Program-made: the position numbers and the translations under genes
Notes under the pieces: model-generated
The model's input: the letters and a program-made list of their open reading frames with translations, nothing else
Database searches by the model: none
Told to the model about the DNA's origin: nothing
In this document: in pieces, positions 8,889-17,934 of the stretch
How positions within the stretch are numbered: the first letter of the stretch is position 1
Layout: each line of letters begins with the position of its first letter
Assembly: GCF_018275325.1 (NCBI RefSeq)
Contig: NZ_JAGVQR010000001.1
Coordinates: 1,240,001 to 1,304,000, forward strand
Length of the DNA stretch: 64,000 bases
Reading direction: 5' to 3'
Source of the DNA: Nocardioides palaemonis
GTDB taxonomy: Bacteria > Actinomycetota > Actinomycetes > Propionibacteriales > Nocardioidaceae

Positions 8889-9587
8889 ATGAGCGACGCA
8901 GCCGCAGACCCGAAGAGGAAGCTCTCCGCCGACGAGGTCCGCGAGGCTCCCGGCCTCGACGACTGGCGGTTCCTGGCGAGCGGGATCCGGGCCCGCTTCC
9001 GCACCGGCGACTTCGCCGCCGGCCTCGCGCTGGTCGACCGGATCGGTGCGGCGGCCGAGGAGGCCGACCACCACCCGGACGTCTCGCTGACCTACCCGGC
9101 GGTGGTCGTGACGCTGGTCAGCCACGACGTCGGCGGCATCACCAGCCGCGACGTCGACCTCGCCCGGCGGATCAGCGGGTTCGCCGCCGAGGCCGGTGTC
9201 GAGGCGGACGTCTCGGGCCTCACCGAGATCGAGCCGGCGCTCGACTCCGCCGCCCCGCAGCACGTCGCCGACTTCTACGCCGCCCTGCTCGGCAGCGAGG
9301 TCGAGGACAACGGCGAGTGGGTGGCTGCGACCGACCAGGTGCCGAGCCTCTGGTTCCAGACGCCGCCCGGCCCCGACGAGGAGCACGGCGCCGAGCTGCC
9401 CCCGCAGGACCCCGAGCAGCGCTGGCACCTCGACGTCTGGGTGGCCCACGACGAGGCCGAGCAGCGCCTGCAGGCCGTGCTCGACGCCGGCGGCACGCTG
9501 GTCAGCGACGCCGAGGCCCCGTCCTTCTGGGTGGTCGCCGACGCCGACGGCAACCGGTCCTGCATCTGCACCCGCGCCGGGCGCTGA
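8889..9587 (+). CDS. Pterin-4a-carbinolamine dehydratase domain fused to VOC domain
   Basis: 232 residues with two domains. Residues about 10-105 match pterin-4a-carbinolamine dehydratase: LDDWRFLASGIRARFRTGDF, the catalytic HHPDVSLTYP segment, and TLVSHDVGGITSRDVDLARRI. Residues about 115-232 form a VOC-like fold ending FWVVADADGNRSCICT. The dehydratase domain retains both His-containing motifs. The dehydratase recycles tetrahydropterin after aromatic hydroxylation, but actinobacterial fusions of this type are of unknown role. A diverged paralogue follows immediately. Confidence 0.8.
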   Translation: MSDAAADPKRKLSADEVREAPGLDDWRFLASGIRARFRTGDFAAGLALVDRIGAAAEEADHHPDVSLTYPAVVVTLVSHDVGGITSRDVDLARRISGFAAEAGVEADVSGLTEIEPALDSAAPQHVADFYAALLGSEVEDNGEWVAATDQVPSLWFQTPPGPDEEHGAELPPQDPEQRWHLDVWVAHDEAEQRLQAVLDAGGTLVSDAEAPSFWVVADADGNRSCICTRAGR

Positions 9588-9592
9588 GATTC

Positions 9593-10270
9593 GTGGACCT
9601 CGCCGGCGTGGACGACCGCACCCCACTCACCTTCACCCAGGTGCAGGCCGAGGAAGGCCTCGACGACTGGCGGATGATGTTCCAGACCCTCGAGACCCGC
9701 TTCGCCACCGGCGGCCTCGAGGCGGGGCTCGCGCTGGTCGCGCGCATCGGCGACGCGGCCGCACGGGTCGGGCACGTCCCCGAGCTCGACCTCCGTGCGG
9801 CCACCCTTCACGTCCGGCTGATCAGTCGCGACGTCTTCGGGGTCACCCGCCGTGACCTCGCGCTCGCCCGCGAGATCAGCGCCGCCGCCGCGGAGGTGGG
9901 CGCCACGGCCGACCCGGCGGCGGTGCAGGTCGTCGAGATCGCCCTCGACACCGCCGACCACGGCGAGGTCAAGGCGTTCTGGCGCGCGGTCCTCGGCTAC
10001 GAGGACCACCCGCTCCACGACGGCGAGGTCCGCGACCTCGCCGGCACCGGGCCTGCGCTGTGGTTCCAGGGCACCGACCCCCACGAGCTGCCCCGGCAGC
10101 GCTTCCACCTCGACGTCCGGGTGCCACCCGAGGTCGTCGCCCCGCGGGTCGAGGCGGCCCTCGCCGCGGGTGGCCGACTGGTGAGCGACGCCCACGCGCC
10201 GGCCTTCACCGTGCTCGCCGACCCGCAGGGCAACCAGGTGTGCCTCACGACCGGCCTCGGCCGCGACTGA
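9593..10270 (+). CDS. Second dehydratase-like/VOC fusion, dehydratase motifs eroded
   Basis: 225 residues, a paralogue of the preceding gene with the same layout ([21 protein letters not shown], then [17 protein letters not shown], then a VOC half ending [16 protein letters not shown]). The HHPD segment has become GHVPELD and the second motif SHDVGG has become SRDVFG, so His residues needed in active dehydratases are replaced. Start is GTG at 9593, 5 bases after the previous stop, or GTG at 9608. Tandem duplication with loss of one activity is the best reading. Confidence 0.75.
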   Translation: MDLAGVDDRTPLTFTQVQAEEGLDDWRMMFQTLETRFATGGLEAGLALVARIGDAAARVGHVPELDLRAATLHVRLISRDVFGVTRRDLALAREISAAAAEVGATADPAAVQVVEIALDTADHGEVKAFWRAVLGYEDHPLHDGEVRDLAGTGPALWFQGTDPHELPRQRFHLDVRVPPEVVAPRVEAALAAGGRLVSDAHAPAFTVLADPQGNQVCLTTGLGRD

Positions 10271-10380
10271 GCGCCGTTCCCTGCCCACCGGCGGCCACAT
10301 CGCGAGACTTCGGTTCCACATGTTGGGACGAGTGTCACACTTGCTTGACGCCGGCAGGCCCCGGCGACGACGGTTGTCGC

Positions 10381-10422
10381 ATGCGCACCGAGATTCTTGT
10401 ACGCACGCGACGCGTGGACTGA
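10381..10422 (+). CDS. ilvB leader peptide [13 protein letters not shown]
   Basis: A 13-codon ORF with consecutive Ile, Leu and Val codons (ATT CTT GTA), 107 bases upstream of ilvB and followed by a GC-rich terminator. It closely resembles the short Ile-Leu-Val leader peptides known ahead of ilvB in streptomycetes and related actinobacteria. Ribosome stalling at these codons when branched-chain aminoacyl-tRNA is scarce would favour read-through. Confidence 0.85.
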   Translation: MRTEILVRTRRVD

Positions 10423-10451
10423 GGCCGACCGGCCGCAGGCACACGCGTCAT

Positions 10452-10484
10452 CCCCTCGTCGCCCACCGGGCCGGGGGGTTTTTT
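10452..10484 (+). terminator. Attenuator terminator before ilvB
   Basis: CCCC (10452-10455) can pair with GGGG (10475-10478), with an inner CCC/GGG pair, followed by six T at 10479-10484. An alternative pairing of CCGGCC (10429-10434) with GGCCGG (10469-10474) would disrupt it and could act as antiterminator. Pairings were judged by eye, not folded. Confidence 0.65.
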
Positions 10485-10529
10485 GTTGGGCAGGCACCGC
10501 ACGCTGGGAAGAGCAGGGAAGAGACGGAC

Positions 10530-12287
10530 ATGACGGAGCAGGGCGCACAGGTCGGCGGCACGGTCACGGGAGCCCAGAGCCTCGTGACGTCCCTCGAGGC
10601 AGCCGGCGTCACGGACATCTTCGGCATCCCGGGCGGCGCGATCCTCCCGGCCTACGACCCGCTGATGGACTCCACGCGGATCCGGCACATCCTGGTGCGC
10701 CACGAGCAGGCGGCCGGGCACGCCGCCCAGGGCTACGCCGCCGCGACCGGCCGGGTGGGTGTCTGCATGGCGACCTCGGGGCCGGGTGCGACCAACCTGG
10801 TCACCCCGATCGCCGACGCCCACATGGACTCGGTGCCGATGGTCGCCGTGACCGGTCAGGTCGGCGCCTCGATGATCGGCACCGACGCCTTCCAGGAGGC
10901 CGACATCCGCGGCATCACGATGCCGATCACCAAGCACAACTTTCTCGTCACCGACGCGGCCGACATCCCGCGCACCATCGCCGAGGCGTTCCACATCGCC
11001 TCCACAGGCCGGCCCGGCCCCGTGCTCGTCGACGTCGCCAAGTCCGCGCTGCAGGCCCAGACCACCTTCGCGTGGCCGAGCGAGCTGCACCTGCCGGGCT
11101 ACCGCCCCGTCACCACGCCGCACAGCAAGCAGATCAAGGAGGCCGTGCGCCTGATCCGCGACGCGAAGCGTCCGGTGCTCTACGTCGGCGGCGGCGTGAT
11201 CCGCGCCGGCGCGTCCCGCGAGCTGGCCCGGCTCGCGGCCCTCACCGGCATCCCGGTCGTGACCACGCTGATGGCCCGCGGCGCCTTCCCCGACAGCAAC
11301 CCGCAGCACCTCGGCATGCCGGGCATGCACGGCACCGTCGCCGCGGTCGCCGGCCTGCAGAAGAGCGACCTGATCATCAGCCTCGGCGCCCGCTTCGACG
11401 ACCGCGTGACCGGCAACCTCGACTCGTTCGCCCCGAACGCGCTGGTCATCCACGCCGACATCGACCCGGCGGAGATCGGCAAGAACCGCCACGCCGACGT
11501 CCCGATCGTGGGCGACGCCAAGGAGGTCATCGCCCAGCTCGTCGCGCGGCTCGAGGCCGAGGGCGCGGACGGTGACTACGAGTCGTGGGTGGCGTTCCTG
11601 GCGGGGCTGAAGAAGACCTACCCGCTGGGCTACGACACGCCCGCCGACGGCTCGCTCGCCCCGCAGTACGTCATCGAGCGGCTGAGCGCGATCGCCGGCC
11701 CCGAGGCGATCTACTGCTCGGGCGTGGGCCAGCACCAGATGTGGGCCGCGCACTTCGTCGACTACGAGCACCCCCAGACCTGGATCAACTCCGGCGGCCT
11801 CGGCACGATGGGCTTCTCGGTCCCGGCGGCGATGGGCGCCAAGGTCGGCAAGCCGGACAGCACCGTGTGGTCGATCGACGGCGACGGGTGCTTCCAGATG
11901 ACCAACCAGGAGCTCGCCACCTGCGCGATCAACGACATCCCGATCAAGGTCGCGGTCATCAACAACGAGTCGCTCGGCATGGTGCGGCAGTGGCAGACGC
12001 TCTTCTACAACGAGCGCTACTCCAACACCGACCTGCACTCCAAGCGGATCCCCGACTTCGTCAAGCTCGCCGACGCCTACGGCTGCGTGGGCCTGGCCTG
12101 TGAGTCGCCCGACGAGGTGGACGCCACGATCGAGAAGGCGATGGCGATCGACGACCAGCCGGTCGTGGTCGACTTCCGGGTCCACCGCGACGCGATGGTG
12201 TGGCCGATGGTCGCCGCCGGCTCGAGCAACGACGAGATCAAGTACGCGCGCGACCTCGCGCCCCAGTTCGACGAGGACGACATCTGA
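10530..12287 (+). CDS. ilvB: Acetolactate synthase large (catalytic) subunit
   Basis: ThDP-dependent condensation of two pyruvates, or pyruvate and 2-oxobutyrate, opening valine/leucine and isoleucine synthesis. 585 residues. Catalytic Glu at residue 59 in [14 protein letters not shown]; the ThDP-Mg motif is [20 protein letters not shown]; the central FAD domain carries [22 protein letters not shown] at 10530 follows a purine-rich GAAGAGACGG stretch; the frame continues upstream through the leader, so the reading start must not be taken further left. Overlaps ilvN by one base. Confidence 0.97.
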   Translation: MTEQGAQVGGTVTGAQSLVTSLEAAGVTDIFGIPGGAILPAYDPLMDSTRIRHILVRHEQAAGHAAQGYAAATGRVGVCMATSGPGATNLVTPIADAHMDSVPMVAVTGQVGASMIGTDAFQEADIRGITMPITKHNFLVTDAADIPRTIAEAFHIASTGRPGPVLVDVAKSALQAQTTFAWPSELHLPGYRPVTTPHSKQIKEAVRLIRDAKRPVLYVGGGVIRAGASRELARLAALTGIPVVTTLMARGAFPDSNPQHLGMPGMHGTVAAVAGLQKSDLIISLGARFDDRVTGNLDSFAPNALVIHADIDPAEIGKNRHADVPIVGDAKEVIAQLVARLEAEGADGDYESWVAFLAGLKKTYPLGYDTPADGSLAPQYVIERLSAIAGPEAIYCSGVGQHQMWAAHFVDYEHPQTWINSGGLGTMGFSVPAAMGAKVGKPDSTVWSIDGDGCFQMTNQELATCAINDIPIKVAVINNESLGMVRQWQTLFYNERYSNTDLHSKRIPDFVKLADAYGCVGLACESPDEVDATIEKAMAIDDQPVVVDFRVHRDAMVWPMVAAGSSNDEIKYARDLAPQFDEDDI

Positions 12288-12841
12288 TGACCGCCAGCTC
12301 GCACAAGCACACCCTCTCGGTCCTGGTCGAGAACAAGCCGGGTGTCCTGGCTCGGATCGCCGGGCTGTTCTCCCGGCGCGGGTTCAACATCGACAGCCTC
12401 GCCGTCGGCCCGACCGAGCACCCCGAGGTCTCCCGGATGACCATCGTGGTCAACGTCGAGGAGTCCCCGCTCGAGCAGGTCACCAAGCAGCTCAACAAGC
12501 TCGTCGAGGTGATCAAGATCGTCGAGCTCGACGGACCGGGCTCGGTCAACCGCGAGCTGCTGCTGGTCAAGGTGCGCGCCGATGCCGCCAGCCGCGGCGC
12601 CGTCCTCGACGCCGTGCAGCTCTTCCGCGCCAAGGTCGTCGACGTCGCCCCCGACGCGATCACCGTCCAGGCCGTCGGCAACTCCGACAAGCTGGCCGAC
12701 CTGCTGCGCGTGCTCGAGCCCTTCGGCATCCGCGAGCTCGTCCAGTCCGGCATGGTCGCCATCGGGCGCGGCTCGCGCTCGATCAGCGAGCGCCCGCAGC
12801 GTCTGGTGACGGTGCCCGCGCCGCCGTCGGCCATCGCCTGA
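12287..12841 (+). CDS. ilvN: Acetolactate synthase small (regulatory) subunit
   Basis: 184 residues. The N-terminal ACT domain HTLSVLVENKPGVLARIAGLFSRRG binds valine for feedback inhibition, and the C-terminal part ELLLVKVRAD...VVDVAPDAITVQAVGN is the conserved ALS_ss_C domain. Its ATG overlaps the ilvB stop by one base (TGATGA), so the subunits are translationally coupled. Confidence 0.96.
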   Translation: MTASSHKHTLSVLVENKPGVLARIAGLFSRRGFNIDSLAVGPTEHPEVSRMTIVVNVEESPLEQVTKQLNKLVEVIKIVELDGPGSVNRELLLVKVRADAASRGAVLDAVQLFRAKVVDVAPDAITVQAVGNSDKLADLLRVLEPFGIRELVQSGMVAIGRGSRSISERPQRLVTVPAPPSAIA

Positions 12842-12882
12842 CCCACCCACCCATCCACAGATTTCCGCAGCACCAACCATGA

Positions 12883-13923
<1,041 letters not shown>

Positions 13924-13960
13924 CGCGCCCGGCGCACCCGACCTCAAGGACGGCCTCGAC

Positions 13961-14764
13961 GTGACGACGTACACCCACGGTCACGCCGAGGCCGTCCTGC
14001 GCTCCCACCGCTGGCGCACCGCCGCCAACTCCGCGGCACACCTCCTGCCGCACCTGCGCGAGGGGCAGCGGCTGCTCGACGTCGGGTCGGGGCCCGGCAC
14101 CCTCACCGCCGACCTCGCCCGCGCGGTGGGCACGACCGGCGAGGTCGTCGCCCTCGAGGTGACCGAGGAGGCCGCCGACCTGACGCGCGCCGAGCTCGAC
14201 CGGCAGGGGATCACCGCGCGGGTGCTGGTGGGAGACATCCACGCCCTCGACCTCGACGCGCTCGGCGGACCCTTCGACGTGGTCCATGCCCACCAGGTGC
14301 TCCAGCACGTCGCCGACCCGGTCGGCGCGCTGCGCGAGATGCTCCGCGTGACCCGTCCGGGCGGGCTCGTGTCCGCGCGCGACAGCGACTACGGCCACTT
14401 CTCGTGGCACCCCGCCTCCCCGGGGCTCGACCGGTGGCTCGCGCTCTACGCGGCCGCCGCCCGCGCCAACGGCGGGGAGCCCGACGCCGGGCGGATGCTC
14501 CTGGCGTGGGCGCACGCCGCCGGCGCCACGGACGTCGAGGCGTCGTCGTCGACCTGGTGCTTCGCGACGCCCGTGGACCGCGCCTGGTGGGGCGGCATGT
14601 GGGCCGACCGGATCACCTCCACCGCCCTCGCCCGCCAGCTCGTCGCCGAGGGCCGCGCGACCGAGGCCGAGCTCGCGGAGGTCGCGGACGCCTGGCGTGC
14701 CTGGGCCGACCACCCTGACGGCTGGCTCTCGGTGCTCCACGGCGAGATCCTCGTCCGCGCGTGA
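13961..14764 (+). CDS. Class I SAM-dependent methyltransferase
   Basis: 267 residues. Motif I is LLDVGSGPGTLTADLAR, followed by an acidic residue at the end of strand 2 (VVALEVTEE) and motif IV VVHAHQVLQHVADPVGALREMLRV, a UbiE/Methyltransf_11-type core. The C-terminal part contains several Trp residues (WWGGMWADR) and probably shapes the substrate site. Substrate unknown. It starts 37 bases after ilvC and may be co-transcribed, but there is no known role in that pathway. Confidence 0.85.
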   Translation: MTTYTHGHAEAVLRSHRWRTAANSAAHLLPHLREGQRLLDVGSGPGTLTADLARAVGTTGEVVALEVTEEAADLTRAELDRQGITARVLVGDIHALDLDALGGPFDVVHAHQVLQHVADPVGALREMLRVTRPGGLVSARDSDYGHFSWHPASPGLDRWLALYAAAARANGGEPDAGRMLLAWAHAAGATDVEASSSTWCFATPVDRAWWGGMWADRITSTALARQLVAEGRATEAELAEVADAWRAWADHPDGWLSVLHGEILVRA

Positions 14765-14905
14765 GCGGTGGCCCACCCACACTTTCCGCGCGCGGAAGGT
14801 GGCTGGCGCACCGCTCGTCCGCGCGCCGGCGTACGCCGCGGCCCCCGGCGGTGGCCCACCCACAGTTCCGGTCCGCGGAAGGTGGCTGGGACACCGCTGC
14901 CCCGG
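14765..14905. repeat. Two copies of a hairpin-forming intergenic repeat
   Basis: Two tandem units share GGTGGCCCACCCACA, then an inverted repeat around TTCCG/CGGAA, then GCGGAAGGTGGCTGG and CACCGCT. Unit 1 (about 14766-14818) centres on the perfect palindrome TTCCGCGCGCGGAA; unit 2 (about 14851-14905) has TTCCGGTCCGCGGAA. Outer CCACC and GGTGG segments extend the stem. No T-tract follows. It may be a dispersed palindromic element or a terminator for the methyltransferase gene. Confidence 0.7.
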
Positions 14906-14971
14906 GTGACTCTGTCCGCGCTCACCCGCGCGGTGCTTGGTGCGGGGCCGGTCGTGCGCGACGATGCGGGT

Positions 14972-16459
14972 ATGACACAGCAGCAGACGCTCGAGCAGAC
15001 CCGCAGGCTCGGCGTCGAGACCACGGGCATCGAGATCATCGAGGAGTCGGCGCGCACCGCGAGCCCGCGCGACCTGTTCTGGCCGTGGTTCGCGGCCAAC
15101 GTGTCCGTCTTCGGCATCAGCTACGGCTCGTTCGTCCTCGGCTTCGGCATCTCCTTCCGCCAGGCGCTCGTCGTCTCGGTCGTCGGGATCGTCGTCTCGT
15201 TCGCGCTCTGCGGGGTCATCGCGATCGCCGGCAAGCGCGGGTCGGCGCCGACGATGGTGCTCAGCCGCGCGGCGTTCGGCGTCAACGGGCAGAAGCTGCC
15301 CGGCGTGATCTCGTGGCTGGTCTCGATCGGTTGGGAGACCTTCCTCGCGATCCTCGCGGTCCTCGCGACGGCGACCATCTTCGACCAGCTCGGGTGGGCT
15401 GCCGGCACCGCGACCAAGGTCGTGGCGACGCTGGTCGTCGCCGCCCTGATCGTCTCGGCGAGCGTCGCGGGCTACCACGTCATCATGCGGCTGCAGTCCT
15501 GGCTCACCTGGATCACCGGCATCGCGACCATCGTCTACGTCGCGCTCACCCTCGACGAGATCGACTGGTCGGCGGTCGGCTCGGTGCCCGACGGCAGCGT
15601 GCAGCAGATGGTCGGCGCGCTGGTCATGGTGATGACCGGCTTCGGCCTCGGCTGGATCAACATCGCCGCCGACTGGTCGCGCTACCAGCGCCGTGACGCC
15701 AGCGGGTCGGCGATCGTCGGCTGGAACACCTTCGGCGGTGCGGTCGCGCCGGTCCTGCTCGTGGTGTTCGGCCTGCTGCTGGCCGGCTCGTCGCAGACGC
15801 TCTCGGCGGGCATCGTCGCCGACCCGATCGGGATGCTCGGCACCCTGCTCCCGACCTGGTTCCTCGTGCCGTTCCTGCTGGCCGCGATCCTCGCGCTGGT
15901 CAGCGGCGCCGTCCTCGGCATCTACTCCTCGGGCCTGACGCTGCTCTCGCTCGGCGTCCGGGTGCCGCGGCCGGCCGCGGCCGGGATCGACGGCACGATC
16001 CTCACCCTCGGCACGATCTGGGTGGTCTTCTTCGCCCAGGACTTCCTCGGCCCCTTCCAGAGCTTCCTGATCACCCTCGGCGTCCCGCTCGCCGCGTGGG
16101 CCGGGATCATGATCGCCGACATCGCGCTGCGCAAGCGGGACTACGACGAGGAGGCGCTCTTCGACCCCGCCGGGCGCTACGGCTCGGTCGACGTCACGTC
16201 GGTCGCGACGATGGTCGGGGCGTCCGTCCTCGGCTGGGGGCTGGTGGTCAACAACTTCGCCGCCGACGCTGCGTGGAACAACTGGCAGGGCTTCCTCATC
16301 GAGCCGCTCGGGCTCGGCACCTACGTCGACGACCCGCTGGGGGCCTACTGGGAGGGTCCGTGGGCCTACGCCAACCTCGGCGTCCTGCTCGCCCTCGTCC
16401 TCGGCTTCGGCGTCACCTACCTCGCGCGCCGCGGCACCGTGCGCCGCCAGGAGTCCTGA
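14972..16459 (+). CDS. NCS1-family nucleobase/cation symporter (cytosine-permease type)
   Basis: 495 residues with about 12 hydrophobic segments. The N-terminal SPRDLFWPWFAANVSVFGISYGSFVLGFG is characteristic of the cytosine/purine/thiamine/allantoin permease family, as is SYDWSRY-like IAADWSRYQ after helix 6. It imports a nucleobase, hydantoin or related vitamin with a cation; the substrate cannot be told. ATG at 14972 is preferred because the upstream open frame runs through the hairpin repeat. No catabolic partner is adjacent. Confidence 0.87.
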   Translation: MTQQQTLEQTRRLGVETTGIEIIEESARTASPRDLFWPWFAANVSVFGISYGSFVLGFGISFRQALVVSVVGIVVSFALCGVIAIAGKRGSAPTMVLSRAAFGVNGQKLPGVISWLVSIGWETFLAILAVLATATIFDQLGWAAGTATKVVATLVVAALIVSASVAGYHVIMRLQSWLTWITGIATIVYVALTLDEIDWSAVGSVPDGSVQQMVGALVMVMTGFGLGWINIAADWSRYQRRDASGSAIVGWNTFGGAVAPVLLVVFGLLLAGSSQTLSAGIVADPIGMLGTLLPTWFLVPFLLAAILALVSGAVLGIYSSGLTLLSLGVRVPRPAAAGIDGTILTLGTIWVVFFAQDFLGPFQSFLITLGVPLAAWAGIMIADIALRKRDYDEEALFDPAGRYGSVDVTSVATMVGASVLGWGLVVNNFAADAAWNNWQGFLIEPLGLGTYVDDPLGAYWEGPWAYANLGVLLALVLGFGVTYLARRGTVRRQES

Positions 16460-16498
16460 GGCGGGAACACCGGGCCGCGCACCGGTGTTGGGGCGCAC

Positions 16499-17212
16499 GT
16501 GAAGATCGAGATCTGGTCCGACGTCCTCTGCCCCTGGTGCTACATCGGCAAGCGCCGCATCGAGGAGGCGCTGGCCGCCTTCCCGCACGCCGACGAGGTG
16601 GAGGTGCACTGGCGCTCCTACCAGCTCGACCCGGGCGCGCCCACCGAGCCCACCACCGGCACCGCGGAGATGCTGGCGAAGAAGTACGGCCAGTCGCCGG
16701 CCGGCGTGCAGCAGATGCAGGACCGGGTCGAGGCGGTCGCGGCCGAGGTGGGCCTGGTCTACCGGCTCTCCGAGACCCTCCACCTCAACACCGTCGACGC
16801 GCACAGGCTGATCCACCTCGCCCACGAGCAGGGCGGCAACGAGCTGCAGGGCCGGGTCAAGGAGGCGCTGCTCGCGGCCTACTTCACCGAGGCCCGCAAC
16901 GTCGCCGACCACGCGGTGCTCCGCGACGTCGCGGTCACGGCCGGGCTCGACGCCGACCGGGTCGACGCGGTGCTCGCGAGCCGCGAGTACGCCGACGCGG
17001 TGCAGGCCGACATCGACCAGGCGCAGGCCTACGGCGCCGGCGGCGTCCCGTTCTTCGTCGTGGACCAGAAGTACGGCGTCTCCGGCGCGCAGCCGACCGA
17101 GGTCTTCACCCAGGTGCTGGACAAGGCCTGGTCGGACTCGCACCCCTCGATCCAGGTGCTCGCCACCGGCGACGCCGGCGAGGTGTGCGGGCCCGACGGC
17201 TGCGCGATCTGA
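16499..17212 (+). CDS. DsbA-family oxidoreductase (FrnE-like)
   Basis: 237 residues, thioredoxin fold with an inserted helical domain. The redox motif CPWC is at the N-terminus (DVLCPWCYIGKRR), and the cis-Pro loop is GVPFFVVDQKYGVSGAQPTEVF. No signal peptide is seen, so it acts in the cytoplasm, like FrnE and other 2-hydroxychromene-isomerase/DsbA-type proteins linked to disulfide isomerisation or secondary metabolism. The C-terminal CGPDGCAI adds two further Cys, an arrangement frequent in this subgroup. Confidence 0.87.
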   Translation: MKIEIWSDVLCPWCYIGKRRIEEALAAFPHADEVEVHWRSYQLDPGAPTEPTTGTAEMLAKKYGQSPAGVQQMQDRVEAVAAEVGLVYRLSETLHLNTVDAHRLIHLAHEQGGNELQGRVKEALLAAYFTEARNVADHAVLRDVAVTAGLDADRVDAVLASREYADAVQADIDQAQAYGAGGVPFFVVDQKYGVSGAQPTEVFTQVLDKAWSDSHPSIQVLATGDAGEVCGPDGCAI

Positions 17213-17215
17213 CGC

Positions 17216-17788
17216 CTACCGCGCCTTCTCGCCCCGCGCGGCCTGCTCGGCACTGGCGAGCACCCGCGCGGCGCGGGTCTCGGGCCGCTTGGCGAGCACG
17301 ATCCACGTCAGGATCATCTTCTGCGCCGACGGCGACCACGAGTCCCAGTGCTCCCGGGATCCGGGGTGGGCGCGGAACGCGGCAGCGAGGTCGGCGGGCA
17401 CGACGCAGTCCTCGACGTCGTCCATCAGCGTCCACGTGCCGGTGTCCTTCGCGAGCGCCACGGCGGCGGCGCCCGCGGGCTCCATCAGGCCGGCCTCCTC
17501 GAGCCGGGCGACGCGGCCCTTGTTGATCCGGGTCCACATGCTGCCGCGCCGCCGGGGCGCGAACCACATCATGGTCCGGTGCTCGTCGACCGGTCGCACC
17601 GTGGAGTCGACCCACCCGAAGCGCAGCGCCTCGAGCACCGCGTCGTCGTAGGAGAAGGGCCGGTCGGCGGCGCGGCGAGGACTGACCAGCCAGGCTCCGG
17701 TGGGCCGGGCGTGATGCTCGCGCAGCCAGTCGCTCCACTCCCGGACGGTCGTCGGCTCGAGCCGCTCCGCGTCGTCCATCACGCCCAT
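17216..17788 (-). CDS. YdeI/OmpD-associated family protein
   Basis: 190 residues. The conserved pattern EWSDWLREHHARPTGAWLV, ALRFGWVDSTVRP, APRRRGSMWTRINKGRVARLEEAG and the C-terminal AQKMILTWIVLAKRPETRAAR identify the YdeI/OmpD-associated family. Family members are linked to antimicrobial peptide tolerance in enterobacteria, but the biochemical role is not settled. ATG at 17788 is 6 bases behind a leftward TAGCCT, so a leaderless mRNA is likely. It is convergent with the DsbA gene. Confidence 0.85.
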   Translation of the reverse strand: MGVMDDAERLEPTTVREWSDWLREHHARPTGAWLVSPRRAADRPFSYDDAVLEALRFGWVDSTVRPVDEHRTMMWFAPRRRGSMWTRINKGRVARLEEAGLMEPAGAAAVALAKDTGTWTLMDDVEDCVVPADLAAAFRAHPGSREHWDSWSPSAQKMILTWIVLAKRPETRAARVLASAEQAARGEKAR

Positions 17789-17794
17789 GGCACG

Positions 17795-17800
17795 AGGCTA
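17795..17800 (-). promoter_or_regulatory. -10 hexamer TAGCCT, leaderless start
   Basis: Leftward TAGCCT 6 bases before the ATG at 17788. Confidence 0.5.
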
Positions 17801-17834
17801 GGCCCCACCGCCGACATCGCGCGCGTCCCACATG

Positions 17835-17856
17835 CGGGGACCGCGCCCGGTCCCCG
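17835..17856 (+). other. Hairpin in the serA upstream region
   Basis: CGGGGACC (17835-17842) and GGTCCCCG (17849-17856) form an 8-bp perfect stem with a 6-base loop. It lies just upstream of a TACAGT hexamer (17868-17873) that may be a serA -10; no T-tract follows. Confidence 0.4.
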
Positions 17857-17934
17857 TGACCCGCGGGTACAGTGGGCGGCGCACAGCGTCGTGCAGTCCC
17901 GGACACATCCCCAGAACTTCTCGAGGACCCCGCT

